Origin: Phallus indusiatus
Taxonomy: Eukaryota; Basidiomycota; Agaricomycetes; Phallales; Phallaceae
DNA: 64,000 nt
NCBI GenBank assembly: GCA_027605045.1
Contig: JAQFWX010000076.1
Span: forward strand, 1-64,000
Direction: 5' to 3'
Program-made: the position numbers and the translations under genes
The notes under the pieces: generated by a model
What the model was told of the DNA's origin: nothing
Databases searched by the model: none
The model's input: the letters and a program-made list of their open reading frames with translations, nothing else
Shown here: positions 1 through 13,097 of the stretch, in pieces
How positions within the stretch are numbered: the first letter of the stretch is position 1
How the letters are laid out: each line of letters opens with the position of its first letter

Positions 1-501
1 GTTAGTGTACTAATACAATACTACATATATATATGGGATACTATTGAAATTGTAAGCTCATGACGCTCTGTACTTATATTGAACTATCATATATCAACCT
101 TCCGTTGAATTGAAACTGATTGACAAGGGCACTACAAAATACCTCTCAAGTTGTAACAATAATATTCAGTGTAAATTATATTACTCAAACACCAGGTTGT
201 TAGTGACGGATATAGGGCCAGTGCCACTGTCAAGTATACTACATCTTTTACATAGATTCCTTGTAGATTCCGTATTTTTATAGGATTTCTTTAGTATCTT
301 TTATTAGGAGTTAATTAGCAGCGCGGTGGTGCTGGTTTTCTCAGAATCCTCTCTTTTAGCGGTCTCTAAGAATCTAATCGTTGGAACTTCCAGTGGGCTG
401 TTGAATTCAAGATTTTTGTTACATACGTGACAGGGATATGTGACATGTGACATGTGAGGCAATTCTATTGAAGACCATAGAATTTCTTCACAACGGTCGA
501 A
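1..501. other. Intergenic, upstream of CSN3
   Basis: AT-rich sequence with no ORF that I can tie to a protein family. It presumably holds the CSN3 promoter and the end of an upstream transcript outside the window. A short minus-strand ORF at 304-510 has no recognisable features. Confidence 0.4.
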
Positions 502-2405
502 ATGACACAACCATCGACGTTTACCTCATCTCACCAAACTATTGATGATGTTCTGAACGAAATACTTACTCCCGGTATCTCCAATGCGCAACTAGCGACG
601 ACTTTGCGTAGTATAATTAAACGAGGCGACGAAGGCGACTACTTGTTGGCTGGACTGCTGCCGCAAGCCATTGAGGATAAATCAGACAGTGGTACATCAC
701 TTGACGTTGATCCTTTAAGCTTTTTGGATCCAAACAAAAATACATTGGGATATCTTTATGTTTTGTACGGCATCGGTTTGAGTCTAGGTTTTCGGTATTT
801 ATCTCATTCAAACACTTGCGTATCCAGATCAGCGAGACTCAACGTTCAAGGTGCAATGCCTGTCACTCATGAAGCCGTGCAATCTTTCTGTCAGAACTTC
901 GATGCTGAGGCCGCAAGGACAGTACCAGAGCGGAGTACGTCCTTTAAGCTCTCCGGTATACTTTACGATATGACTACGCAATCACATAGTTTCGGTCCTA
1001 GCACAAGCTATCGTACAGTATGCCGAAAGTCAGAATAATGTTTGTGCTTTAATCCACAGTCATATTCATAATTTCTCACTGAGAGCTCGTCGCAGTTACA
1101 AAATGCCATCGCTCCTTTAGAAACTTTGCTTAGACGGTACACACCTTCGTTGGCTCATCTCACAACAATTCATACGCAATTTGTTCATGTTAGTATCAGG
1201 GTATATCTTCATCTCTCTAATCTGATTCTTCTCTTATGCTGTAAGGCATGCGTCGCCACCAGGAATTACTCTGCGGCACTTCCGATTCTTGAAGTCCCGA
1301 TTTCCGAAATCGACACGACTGTAAGTTCATGAATTCGATTGGTTTGAAGGATATTTCAGTGCAAAACTTTGACAACTGCGCTAGCTTTCACCTTTGTCAT
1401 ACCATGATGTTTTAAATTATCATTATATTGGCGCATTGGCACTCATAGCTACAAGAAATTACTCTTTAGCATCCAATTTCCTCGAGATTGTTGCTTCAGC
1501 TCCAACACAATTGCACCCTTCAGGCATACAATTAGAAGCCCTCAAAAAGCTTGTTATCGTGAGGTTGATGTTATATGGCTCGGTAAGATGGATTTGTCGA
1601 GAGATCTGAAAGATAACTGACTTTCCTTTAGACACGTCCACTTCCCAAATACACCAATGTTAATCTACTGCGGCACCTAAAGTCAACCCCTTATGCTTCC
1701 TTTGCTCGCGTCTTTCCTTCGACACCGGGCGTGCTTCAGGAAATTATTGACAAAGAATTTAAAGCATTACAAACTGTGGGTTTCCTTTGCTTTGAATATT
1801 ACATGTGCAACACTCGTGTCAACTTTTGGATCAGGATTGCAATATTGGACTTGTTCGTCAACTTGTAGAATATGGGCCCCGATGGGCTATTCGTAAACTC
1901 ACCGCAACTTACGTTACATTAAGCCTGAAAGAAATTAGCAAAGCCATTGGCGTACCTGACGAACACATTGTTAAAAGCATCATCATGAGCATGGTGAGTT
2001 ATTCGTTACATCAATCTGCGTTCTTTTTCTCGATTATTTTCAACGCATTTAGATTGAGAAATCAGAAATCAAAGCCACCCTCAGCGGGGACACCGTAACG
2101 TTTGTTGACGACTACTTCTCAGAAGCCGGTCTCCACTCCGCGTCCTGTTTCTCTCCAAAAGAAGTTGAAAAGCTGTTGAAATCATCTCGATCGCAAGGTG
2201 CCCTACTCGCGGAGTTGGACAGGGAAACTGCGCGAAGCAAAGAATTCATAATCAAAGTGAGTTAGTTGTATTCAATCATACATATTACTACAACTCTTCT
2301 TCAATATTCTAGGCATTGAAGGAAAAGGACGCTTCTGGAAGTATGATGATTGATGAGGAGCTTTTTAATCATGAGGGACATGGAATGAAGGACTGGGACG
2401 ATTGA
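502..2405 (+). CDS. CSN3: COP9 signalosome subunit 3 (CSN3)
   Basis: Subunit of the COP9 signalosome, the nuclear complex that removes Nedd8 from cullins. The N-terminal exon (502-1017) is followed by about six exons. The spliced C-terminal half reads LPKYTN, then IGLVRQLVEYGPRW, then LTATYVTLSLKEISKAIGV, which follows the helical-repeat plus PCI winged-helix pattern of CSN3. In animal CSN3 the equivalent segments are LPKYT, MGLVKQ and LTKTFLTLSL. Introns are visible at 1018-1095, about 1187-1245, about 1321-1400, 1580-1631, about 1775-1837, 1993-2051 and 2257-2312; the second and third have uncertain ends. The ATG at 502 opens the longest frame, and the protein ends DWDD then TGA. No lesion seen. 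The family call rests on remembered CSN3 sequence; another PCI protein is the alternative. Confidence 0.82.
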
Positions 2406-2817
2406 TCCTACATGGGGTTTACATATTGGATGCCGATTGCATCATTGGATTCAAAGGCGACCGTGTCATGGTTCTCGTAACCATCGTTTAATTCGACAGA
2501 GATAGACATGCTACATTACATTAGCATTTACACTTTGTGAGACAAAGAACATATCAAAAGTTCATGATTATTAATGGCTGCAATGATTCCTTACAGCTTT
2601 ACAGCTTGACCCCGAACTTGAACACACTGATTCGACCCAAGAAAGGGAAGGGGACCAGTTGTGTTTTTAAAGTCATACAGGAAATGCGAGCAAAGAATTC
2701 ACGAAATTCTAATACGTTATTGATATTTGTGATCATTAATATTATGTAAAAAAAGTAGAGCAGCCCATTACATAAAATACGACGGAAGTGGCAATCACGC
2801 ATCTTGCCACAACAACC
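2406..2817. other. Intergenic CSN3-NBP35
   Basis: About 410 bp between two genes on the same strand, so it should hold the CSN3 3' end and the NBP35 promoter. It is AT-rich near 2,700-2,760. I see no RNA gene or repeat in it. Confidence 0.4.
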
Positions 2818-3892
2818 ATGTCTATTCTCATTCAGCGACCGATCGCGATACCAAATGGCTCGAAGATCCCGGACAACGCTCCTGAACATTGCCCAGTGAG
2901 TAAATTATTTCATTGAAGTCATTTGGTGCACTGAAAGGTCTGGTAGGGACCCGAATCAGAACAGGCTGGACAGTCTGACGCTTGTGCTGGTTGTGCAAAT
3001 CAAGAAATATGTGCCTCTTCAACATTCAAAGGACCTGACCCAGCACTACCCTTTATTAAGGAACGAATGTCGCTTGTCAAACGAAAACTCCTCGTTTTAA
3101 GTGGCAAAGGAGGAGTTGGAAAAAGTACATTTACGGCACAGTTAGGTTGGGCTTTTGCGACTGATGAGAATTCGCAGGTATGGTTCTAGACTGTTAACAT
3201 CCCCTTGTCTTACATACATATAGACTGGGATAATGGACGTTGATATATGTGGACCCTCGATACCCACAATTCTCGGGATTGCCAATGAGCAAATACATGC
3301 ATCCTCGACAGGATGGAGCCCAGTCTACGTTCAAGACAATCTCGCAGTCATGTCAGTAGGTTTCATGCTCCCTTCCTCAAAAGATGCTGTTATATGGCGT
3401 GGTCCGAAGAAGAATGGTTTAATATCGCAGTTTCTCAAAGATGTGGATTGGGGCGAATTGGACTGGCTTGTGATCGATACACCCCCCGGGACGTCAGACG
3501 AGCATTTAAGCATTGTACAATACCTCAAGGAGTCTGGTATTGATGGTGCTGTTGTTATCACAACCCCACAAGAGGTTGCCATTCAGGACGTGCGCCGCGA
3601 AATTAATTTCTGTCGAAAAGTGGGAATTAGGGTTCTCGGGGTGGTGGAGAACATGGCCGGGTTCATTTGTCCAGGATGTAAAACAGAAAGCCAAATATTT
3701 AAGCCTGCTACCGGAGGTGCCAGGAAATTAGCGGAGGAGATGGATGTCGAGCTGCTAGGCTCAATACCACTAGATCCCCGAATTGGCAAGAGCTCAGACT
3801 ACGGTGTCAGTTTTCTGGACGAATATCCAGATAGCCCCGCCACTACCGTCTATATGGACATCATCCACCGGTTGAAAGAGAAACTGGATTAA
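2818..3892 (+). CDS. NBP35: Cytosolic Fe-S cluster assembly ATPase NBP35
   Basis: P-loop ATPase scaffold of the cytosolic iron-sulphur assembly (CIA) pathway, which works with Cfd1 to build 4Fe-4S clusters for cytosolic and nuclear apoproteins. Three exons (2818-2895, 2947-3177, 3224-3892) join in frame. The N-terminus has the Nbp35 ferredoxin-like cysteine set, C-x13-C-x2-C-x5-C, ending [12 protein letters not shown]; Cfd1 lacks this set. The deviant Walker A is [22 protein letters not shown] and [10 protein letters not shown] follow, and the C-terminal CxxC that bridges the cluster is ICPGCK. Length (326 aa) is normal for the family. It runs convergent with the MAP kinase gene, with only about 85 bp between stop codons. 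Confidence 0.95.
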
Positions 3893-3976
3893 TATTTAGA
3901 GGTTGTTCATGTCTGTTCGTGTATTGTAATCAAAACACATTGTATCTAATATAGTCCTGCAGTCTACATATAAATG

Positions 3977-6613
<2,637 letters not shown>

Positions 6614-6856
6614 GGCGGAGCTGATGATCGTCTATGATCGTCTATTTCGAGGCTAGAGTTCACTTCAAGACATGACACGTGGCTCCCACGTGTATGAACA
6701 AAGAAATTATAGCAATTGGAGCACCGAAAGGGAGATGATAGAGATAGCAGCAGTACAAGTTGAGTTCTAATGCGGTTGGTCGACTAACCTTCGCCTGTAT
6801 TACGTAAAACCTTGCCTTGTCGACTCTTTTGCTCTTTTCTTTGCACTACTGAACCA
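6614..6856. promoter_or_regulatory. Divergent promoter, MAP kinase / OPT transporter
   Basis: About 243 bp separate the two start codons on opposite strands, so one compact region should drive both genes. A CCAAT box lies immediately at the OPT start. No TATA box is obvious. Confidence 0.4.
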
Positions 6857-9582
6857 ATGGAAACTGAGTGGGTTTACATTCCCGTTTTAATTCAACGTGA
6901 TGAGTAATGGCTCAGCTATTGAAGTTCTCTGATTCTAGATGGAACAACCCGTTCTCACAATCAACCCGTCCAAGCCGAATTCACGGTCAGTACACGCAAA
7001 TTTAGCAATTTAGCTTTTGGCTGCTGATATTTGGCTGCTTTCTCTCGAAGTTACGATCCGTACTTGTAGGACTTGTCGTTGGCTGCCTTCTCTGCTTTAC
7101 AAACTTGTATTTTGGTCTACAGACAGGTGAGTATACATACCTTGTATATATTCTGAAGGATCGCTGCCAGGCACTGACGAGTCGTTCAGGATGGATTAGC
7201 ATGTGAGGCTGATAAAAGCTAGTTTTGATCACTTTTCGAATAGCAATTTTTCTCCTTCCGTAGGATGTCACTACAGTCCGCGTTGATAGGATACCTCGTT
7301 TCTTTATTTTTTCGAGAACCATTAACACCACAAGAAAACGTGGTGATCCAAACTACTGCAGTAGCAACCGGTACGCAAATACGCTAACTTATTTGTTGGA
7401 TTTTCTAAGAGTTCTCCAGGCACCATGCCATTGGCAGCTGGGTTTGTTGGTATTATTCCCGCTCTGGGTCTGCTCGACAGCAGTCAAGATGGTGTCTCTC
7501 CTTTGAAACTTTCGTGGATTCATGCAGTAGGCTGGTCATTAGCTGTGGCATTTTTTGGGTAATGTGTAATTTATATCTTTGTGTATTATTATTCATTGCT
7601 GGCCTGAAAGGGTCCTACTTGCGCCCCCAATCCGAAAACAAGTTGTGCGGGATATCTCTTGTTTCGCCTCATTAGCCCGTTATACACACCTCCCTTTAGA
7701 TTATCAAAGAACAATTAGCGTTCCCCTCAGGAACCGCTACCGCTCAACTTATCTCCGTCTTGCATCAGAAACCTACCAGCTTCCTCAGAAATCGTCACGG
7801 AAACCAGATCTCAAACACAGTCTCTTCTCGAGGCGATTATCAAAGTATTCCATCGCAGGATGTTGAGACTTCCCAGCCTTTGCATGATCATGGTTTACCT
7901 GATATTCCACATGTTCAAAAATATCAAGAAGCTCAGCACAGTTGGGGTGCTCTTGGATGGAGTTTTATTGCTTCAGCAGCAATGACAGTAAGTCTTGGCT
8001 TTGCTCAACCTGAATTTATCTCCCAACCTCTTTCTCTCAATCCAGTTAGCCGCATACTTCTTTCCAGTAGTATTTGCTGTGCCGCTTTTCGGTCATTATT
8101 TAGCAAAAGAGTGGTTGTGGTATTTTACGCCGAGCTTATCATACGTAGGCCAAGGTTGGCTCTGTATCTCGGATGTCTTACACGTTCTTCAATTTTATAT
8201 AGGTATAATCATGGGATTCCCCACGACGTTGAGTATGAGCTTGGTGAGTTGATATCGAGCTGGAGGTCCCAGGGCCCAAATGACTAGAGGCACATTAGGG
8301 AATGGTGATGGGTTGGGCCATTTTATCCCCTATTTCTAAACACGCCGGCTGGGCCCTGGTGCTGTCGGTGACATGTCGACAGGTGCACGAGGTTGGATCT
8401 TATGGATATCTCTAGCCATTATGTGCGCCGACAGCCTCGTGTCTCTCCTTCCAGTCATATACGGTGTCATTATCAAGTTCGCCAATCATTACAAGGGGAA
8501 TGAGATCAACTTGGATAGTGATGAAGATTTAGAAACGTCCAATAGACTTGTTCCTGGAAAGTGGGTGATTTGGGGTTCCTTGGCTTCTATTATCTTCGGA
8601 ACATTACTTGTATGGTGGATTTTTGGGAGTGAAGGTATAACGCCTTGGGCTACAGTTTTTGGTTATCTCCTCGGTGGTCTACTGAGCTTGTTGGGGTATG
8701 TCATTTGGCAAGTCTAGGGTGAAAAAAAAATGATCTCTCTACAGAGTTCGTGCTTTAGGAGAAACGGACCTGAATCCGGTCAGTGGGCTAGGCAAAATCA
8801 GCCAGTTATTTTTTGCCGTCATCCAACCTGGCAATATCGTTGCAAACATCATTGCAGGAGGGGTTGCCGAAGCTGGTGCTCAGCAGTATGTCAACTCTTA
8901 CACTCGTTGATTTGATCTTACTGTACAACAATATAGGGCGGGAGATCTTATGCAAGATCTGAAAACAGGCCATCTTATTGGAGCCTCACCTCGAGCCCAA
9001 TTTTATGGACAGCTTCTTGGTTCGGGCTTATCTGTCTTCGTTACCGCAACTGCCTTTTCTCTATATCAACGTGCATATCCCATACCCGGACCTAATTTTC
9101 CTGCACCCACTGCCTATGTCTGGCTGAGTCTTGCCCGCCTTCTACGTGAGTTACCTGATTTTTTACAAGAAGATTTGTCTTCTGACAGATTTACACCAGG
9201 GGATCAGCAGCTACCCGAGAAGAGTGGTCTTTTCATGCTTTTGTTCGCAGCAGCGGCTGCCCTCAACGCTTCTATTAAAATCCGCGCCGTGGAACGTGGT
9301 CGTCGGTGGGCTATTTGGATCCCGTCTGGAATTGCCTTTGCGGTGGGATTTTTAAATACGCCTTCCTTTTCGTTGGCCAGACTCGTCGGTGGGATAGTCG
9401 AATATGCCTACAGTAGAAAGTACCCACGTGAAGGGAGAAGCAATATCCTACTTATTATCATCGCCAGTGGGTTTGTTTTGGGAGAGGGTACATTCAGCAT
9501 ATTATCACTTGTTTTGAGAATGATGCACGTCGGCGTGGCTAGCTGTTGGGGTTGTGCTGAAGGCTCGTGTCCGGGTTGTTGA
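6857..9582 (+). CDS. OPT-family oligopeptide/metal-chelate transporter
   Basis: Polytopic membrane protein of the OPT superfamily, probably the yellow-stripe-like branch, which imports small peptides or metal chelates by proton symport. I placed the start at ATG 6857 because exon 1 (6857-6896) and exon 2 (6939-6985) then join in frame to the first conserved helix, FTLRSVLVG...NLYFGLQTGW, encoded from 7051. The ATG at 6939 would meet a stop soon after splicing. A 13-nt microexon at 7190-7202 supplies the WIS of GWISM. Later segments include MSLQSALIGYLVS, GTMPLAAGFVGIIPALGL, a cytoplasmic loop rich in S/Q, and many hydrophobic helices. The protein ends near 9582 after SLVLRMM. Substrate cannot be told from sequence alone. 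Confidence 0.85.
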
Positions 9583-9778
9583 TCTACAAAATGTAACTAG
9601 TTCTAATAATTTGACGACAATCGATAACGATACGAATAATGAGTTTGACGATATTGATATTAATAATGATAACGAGGTCCGCGACTTGTTAAAGTTCGCG
9701 CGACGTGACAACACGTCTTGTATACTTACGTCGATCACGTCACGCATGAGGCCTTGGGCATAAAAACACGCGAATTCG

Positions 9779-11322
9779 ATGGATTCAGGCATAATTGACC
9801 CCCCTGCTTCTGAGCCTAATGCTACAGGACGATCTAGTAACACCGAAGATATCGAAGCATTCGTCGAAGATAACATAAACGTTGAAACAACTTCGGATGC
9901 TGAGCTAGGTGATTCTGCCGACCATGACCCAGAAACACTTCCCACCGAGGAAGAATGGAATAGCATGAGGCGCTATGGTAGCTTCATAAGTATGTATATA
10001 TTGCTTCTAATCCATTGCTCAGTTTATGTACCTGTTGTCTCGAATAGCCCATGACGATGTAGGAAAACAGTACACGTTTCAAGTCAATGATATGTACGCT
10101 GTCAATCACATTTGATCAAGTAAAAACGGTGACCCTTTCCCCCAGTATCTACGTATTACCCTCGGATCGAAGCCCAGAAGATCCTATAGCAGATATTGAC
10201 CTTTGGGTGGCTCAAATCAAGTCAATTCGAGCCCGAAATCCTCGCGACGTAAGAGTTAGTTATTGCGTCATTTGAGAACTGACATTTGATGTGGCGTGCG
10301 ACTCAGGTATGGATACGTGCCAAATGGTTTTATCATCCTAAAGAATTGCCTAACAAGTTGAGGCACAGATATAAGTAAGTAGGACACATAGTCCGTGATA
10401 CGCGTGCTAGTGTAACATTTCATAATGATCTCCTATGCAGACATACTTTTGCGAAGATGGAGCGCCTCAGCTCAAATAAGGCTGATTTTATCTCTACTTC
10501 TACATGCTGTGGTTAGCCATTTATAAATCTGAATCCAGTCTTGACATTAAATCCAAAATTTACTTAGGCCACGCCAGCATTATCTATTTTGATGAGCAAA
10601 ACCTTGATCAAGTCCATATATCCGGCTCCACACTGTTCTACAGAGTACGTTACCTGAAAAAAAAACCATCTCAGCAAACCTGACTTTCAACAGTACGACT
10701 ATGACTGGACAAAGCCTAAGTACGGGCAAATCAAAGTATGGATAGGGTTACCTATCTACATCCCACTATTTATATACCCTTTCTGATTTTTTAGAAGACT
10801 TCCCCTCCTTGCTCTATCTGCAAGAGAGCGTATAATCCAAACACCGACATAATTCATTTTTGTCCTCGCACGACGTGTCTTCAAGGATGGCATGATCATT
10901 GCTTGGAACGAAACAATTGGTATATTAAAACTCTCGAAAATTTCGAACAGAGGATAGAATCGATGGGTGGAGAATTCAATATCGACATGCAGGTTGATCA
11001 GTCTAGTTCTAGAAAGAGGGCTAGATTAAACAGGGAATCTCGCGACGGCAATCCATATGAAAGGATTCCAAAGGAGCTCCTAGATATTGCTCGCCAACCG
11101 ATTATTAGAGGTCGAAGTATGGGTGTCGTCGGAAATATCTGTTCTGTGACCCGGGCTCGTAAATTGCTTCGCGCAGCTATGCGGGATGGAGAACAAGTTC
11201 CAGAAGACTGGAAAGATTCCTTAGGGGTGATCTACAGCGTAGCCGATCTAAAAGCGGTAAACACCTTCCAAGCAAAGAAAGTTTTAGCATATGCTTGTCC
11301 TAAATGCGGTGAACCGATTTAA
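9779..11322 (+). CDS. BAH-domain protein with Cys/His zinc module
   Basis: Likely nuclear, chromatin-associated protein. An acidic N-terminus (about 60 residues) leads into a BAH-like fold over several exons: DDVGKQYTFQVND, VTLSPSIYVLP, WVAQIKSIRARN, VWIRAKWFYHPKELP, VHISGSTLFYRYDYDWTK. A PHD/FYVE-like Cys-His segment follows: CSICKRAYN, then FCPRTTCLQGWHDHC. This BAH-plus-zinc layout is common in agaricomycete proteins of unknown role. The C-terminus has a last CxxC (YACPKCGEPI). Introns are short, and one donor-acceptor pair lies inside the BAH. Function beyond chromatin binding is inference. Confidence 0.75.
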
Positions 11323-11455
11323 ATTTTGTTCTCTTTGTGTCGTTTGTTATTCCGTCCATGTCCTTATCAAACACTAGTATATCGTTAGTGTACATTATAT
11401 CATGATATATTTGCGCGAAATCTAAGAGCACAGTCATGACGTTAAAAAAACTTTC

Positions 11456-12693
11456 CTATCTTGTTTTTGTGCCGCCATGAGCTGTAGCGGCCCGGGTCCT
11501 CCCTAAGTTTGATGGTCCTTCACCTCGGTCCTCACTGGACCAGTTCCGGCGGGGTATGGCTGTTTGAGGAGTGTCAAATGCTCCAAAGGAAGAATCCCGG
11601 TTGCTAGGTTCTCCCCCAACCCAACCGCCCGGTCTATCCCAGTCCCAGATAGAGGAGGAAGGCCTTAAAGGGACCGTATAAGATCGCTCACGGGCACGAG
11701 TCGGATTCCAAAGCGACGCGACCGCCGCACCCAAACCAGCACCGGTCCAAAAGCCAGGTCTCCAGTTCAACGTCGAACTGCCTTCACCGAAAGTTTTGGC
11801 ATTACGTGGGTCAGAATAGGGAGGAGGAGGGGTTTGATGATCCGGTGCATTATTGTGAGGAAACCATTCGTTTCGATTACCTCCACTGCCTCCCCCACCG
11901 CCACCGCCACCTCTGCCAGAACCACCTCTGCCGTCGTCAGCTGAATCGGGTCTCCGCGATCTCGGTGACAAATTTCGGTTGACGCAAAATGATTTGAAGC
12001 CTACGTAGATAAAGAACAGAAAGGCAATGCCCCATATAGTCATGAATATAGTTTCGTATATATCTCTGGCTGCAATAACTTTATTCAGTTGGACTCTAGA
12101 AAAGAAGGAAAATGGAATTGACATACGAAACATGCGCTCAAACCAAGAACCTTGGGTAGTACTACTGAAAGCATCAGGTACATAGACTAATCTATATTCC
12201 AGAGCGCATGAGCCTACGAATACAGCAGATACGTACTGGATATCAATAAATATAACACAACTAAATTCGCAAGAGTACCTTTCAAAACGTTTGTATCTCC
12301 AGGACGACTCCACCCTTCACACGATACTTCAACTTTTCCAAATCGCAGTTTCTCGGGCAAGTCTTTTTTTCAAATAAAGGGAGTTAGAGCAAGGGACCAG
12401 CTGATTCGACTTCCGAGACGCAGACATACCGGCTTCGCACTGCTCATTACATGAGAAAAAAACTCAAGAGGCAAAGCTCGGAACTCTCGATAGAGGTCAG
12501 GACAAACCTTCCACTGAACATCGAGCCCTTTCCCGCCATCATTTAGGCAACGAATTACTTCGGGCTGGTACTGTTTACATGGCTTTCCAACACACCTCAA
12601 CTGAGGAATGGGATTAGTTCGCCTTGCTTGGGTATATTCATCGTTGTAGAATGTCAGAGAGCGAATCGACTCTAGAGATACTTTCGTCGCCAT
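11456..12693 (-). CDS. SARAF: SARAF-like store-operated Ca2+ entry regulator
   Basis: Single-pass ER membrane protein. In animals SARAF slows store-operated calcium entry by acting on STIM. Visible here: the lumenal domain SLTFYNDEYTQARRTNPIPQ, CVGKPC, YQPEVIRC, DVQWK-CEADLPEKLRFGKVEVSCEGW and GSCALEYRLVY; then one hydrophobic helix (IWGIAFLFFIYVGF); then a Gly/Pro/Ser-rich cytosolic tail with PPPPYSD, PGFWTGAGLGAA and a terminal TAHGGTKTR that mirrors the animal C-terminus. Exon 1 is 12508-12693; a 10-nt microexon at 12430-12439 encodes CEA plus one base; exon 3 starts at 12362. No signal peptide follows the ATG at 12693 and an in-frame stop lies upstream, so a further 5' exon may exist. Confidence 0.85.
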
Positions 12694-13097
12694 TGTTGGT
12701 TGTTAAAGACCTACTATGGCCCAGATACAGATTGGATAAAGAAGTAATTGAAAATTCAGAATCTCAGAATCAAATATGTCATAGCAGCTCGGAGGTTTAT
12801 ATAAGCCTGCCACAAAACCACTTTAGACAGGCGGACGTGTCGTGTCGTGTCAAAACGTGTTGCGAAGTCAGTTCAAGTTTTTAATATTCCGGGAGATATT
12901 GCGAACGTTCACGTAGTAATAAGTATGTTACGGCTAATAACAACGGATCAATTTATCCTAAAACTACTTCCTAATATAACCTTTACAACAACACTGTCAA
13001 AACGAATTACAACACTCGGCGTGTCGAAATAAAATCTAAGTATCGCAATAACTAAAATTACGAATGCGCATAAATATGGATAATATGTCTGTTATGT
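12694..13097. promoter_or_regulatory. SARAF promoter and PHD-gene upstream flank
   Basis: A minus-strand TATA-like box (TTATATAA) lies at about 12796-12804, some 105 bp before the SARAF ATG. The rest up to the stop of the next minus-strand gene is AT-rich and shows no ORF or RNA gene. Confidence 0.45.

Noticed and set aside
6939..6985. ATG at 6939 as the OPT start
   Set aside because: After splicing to 7051 it meets TAG. The frame from ATG 6857 reads into the conserved first helix.
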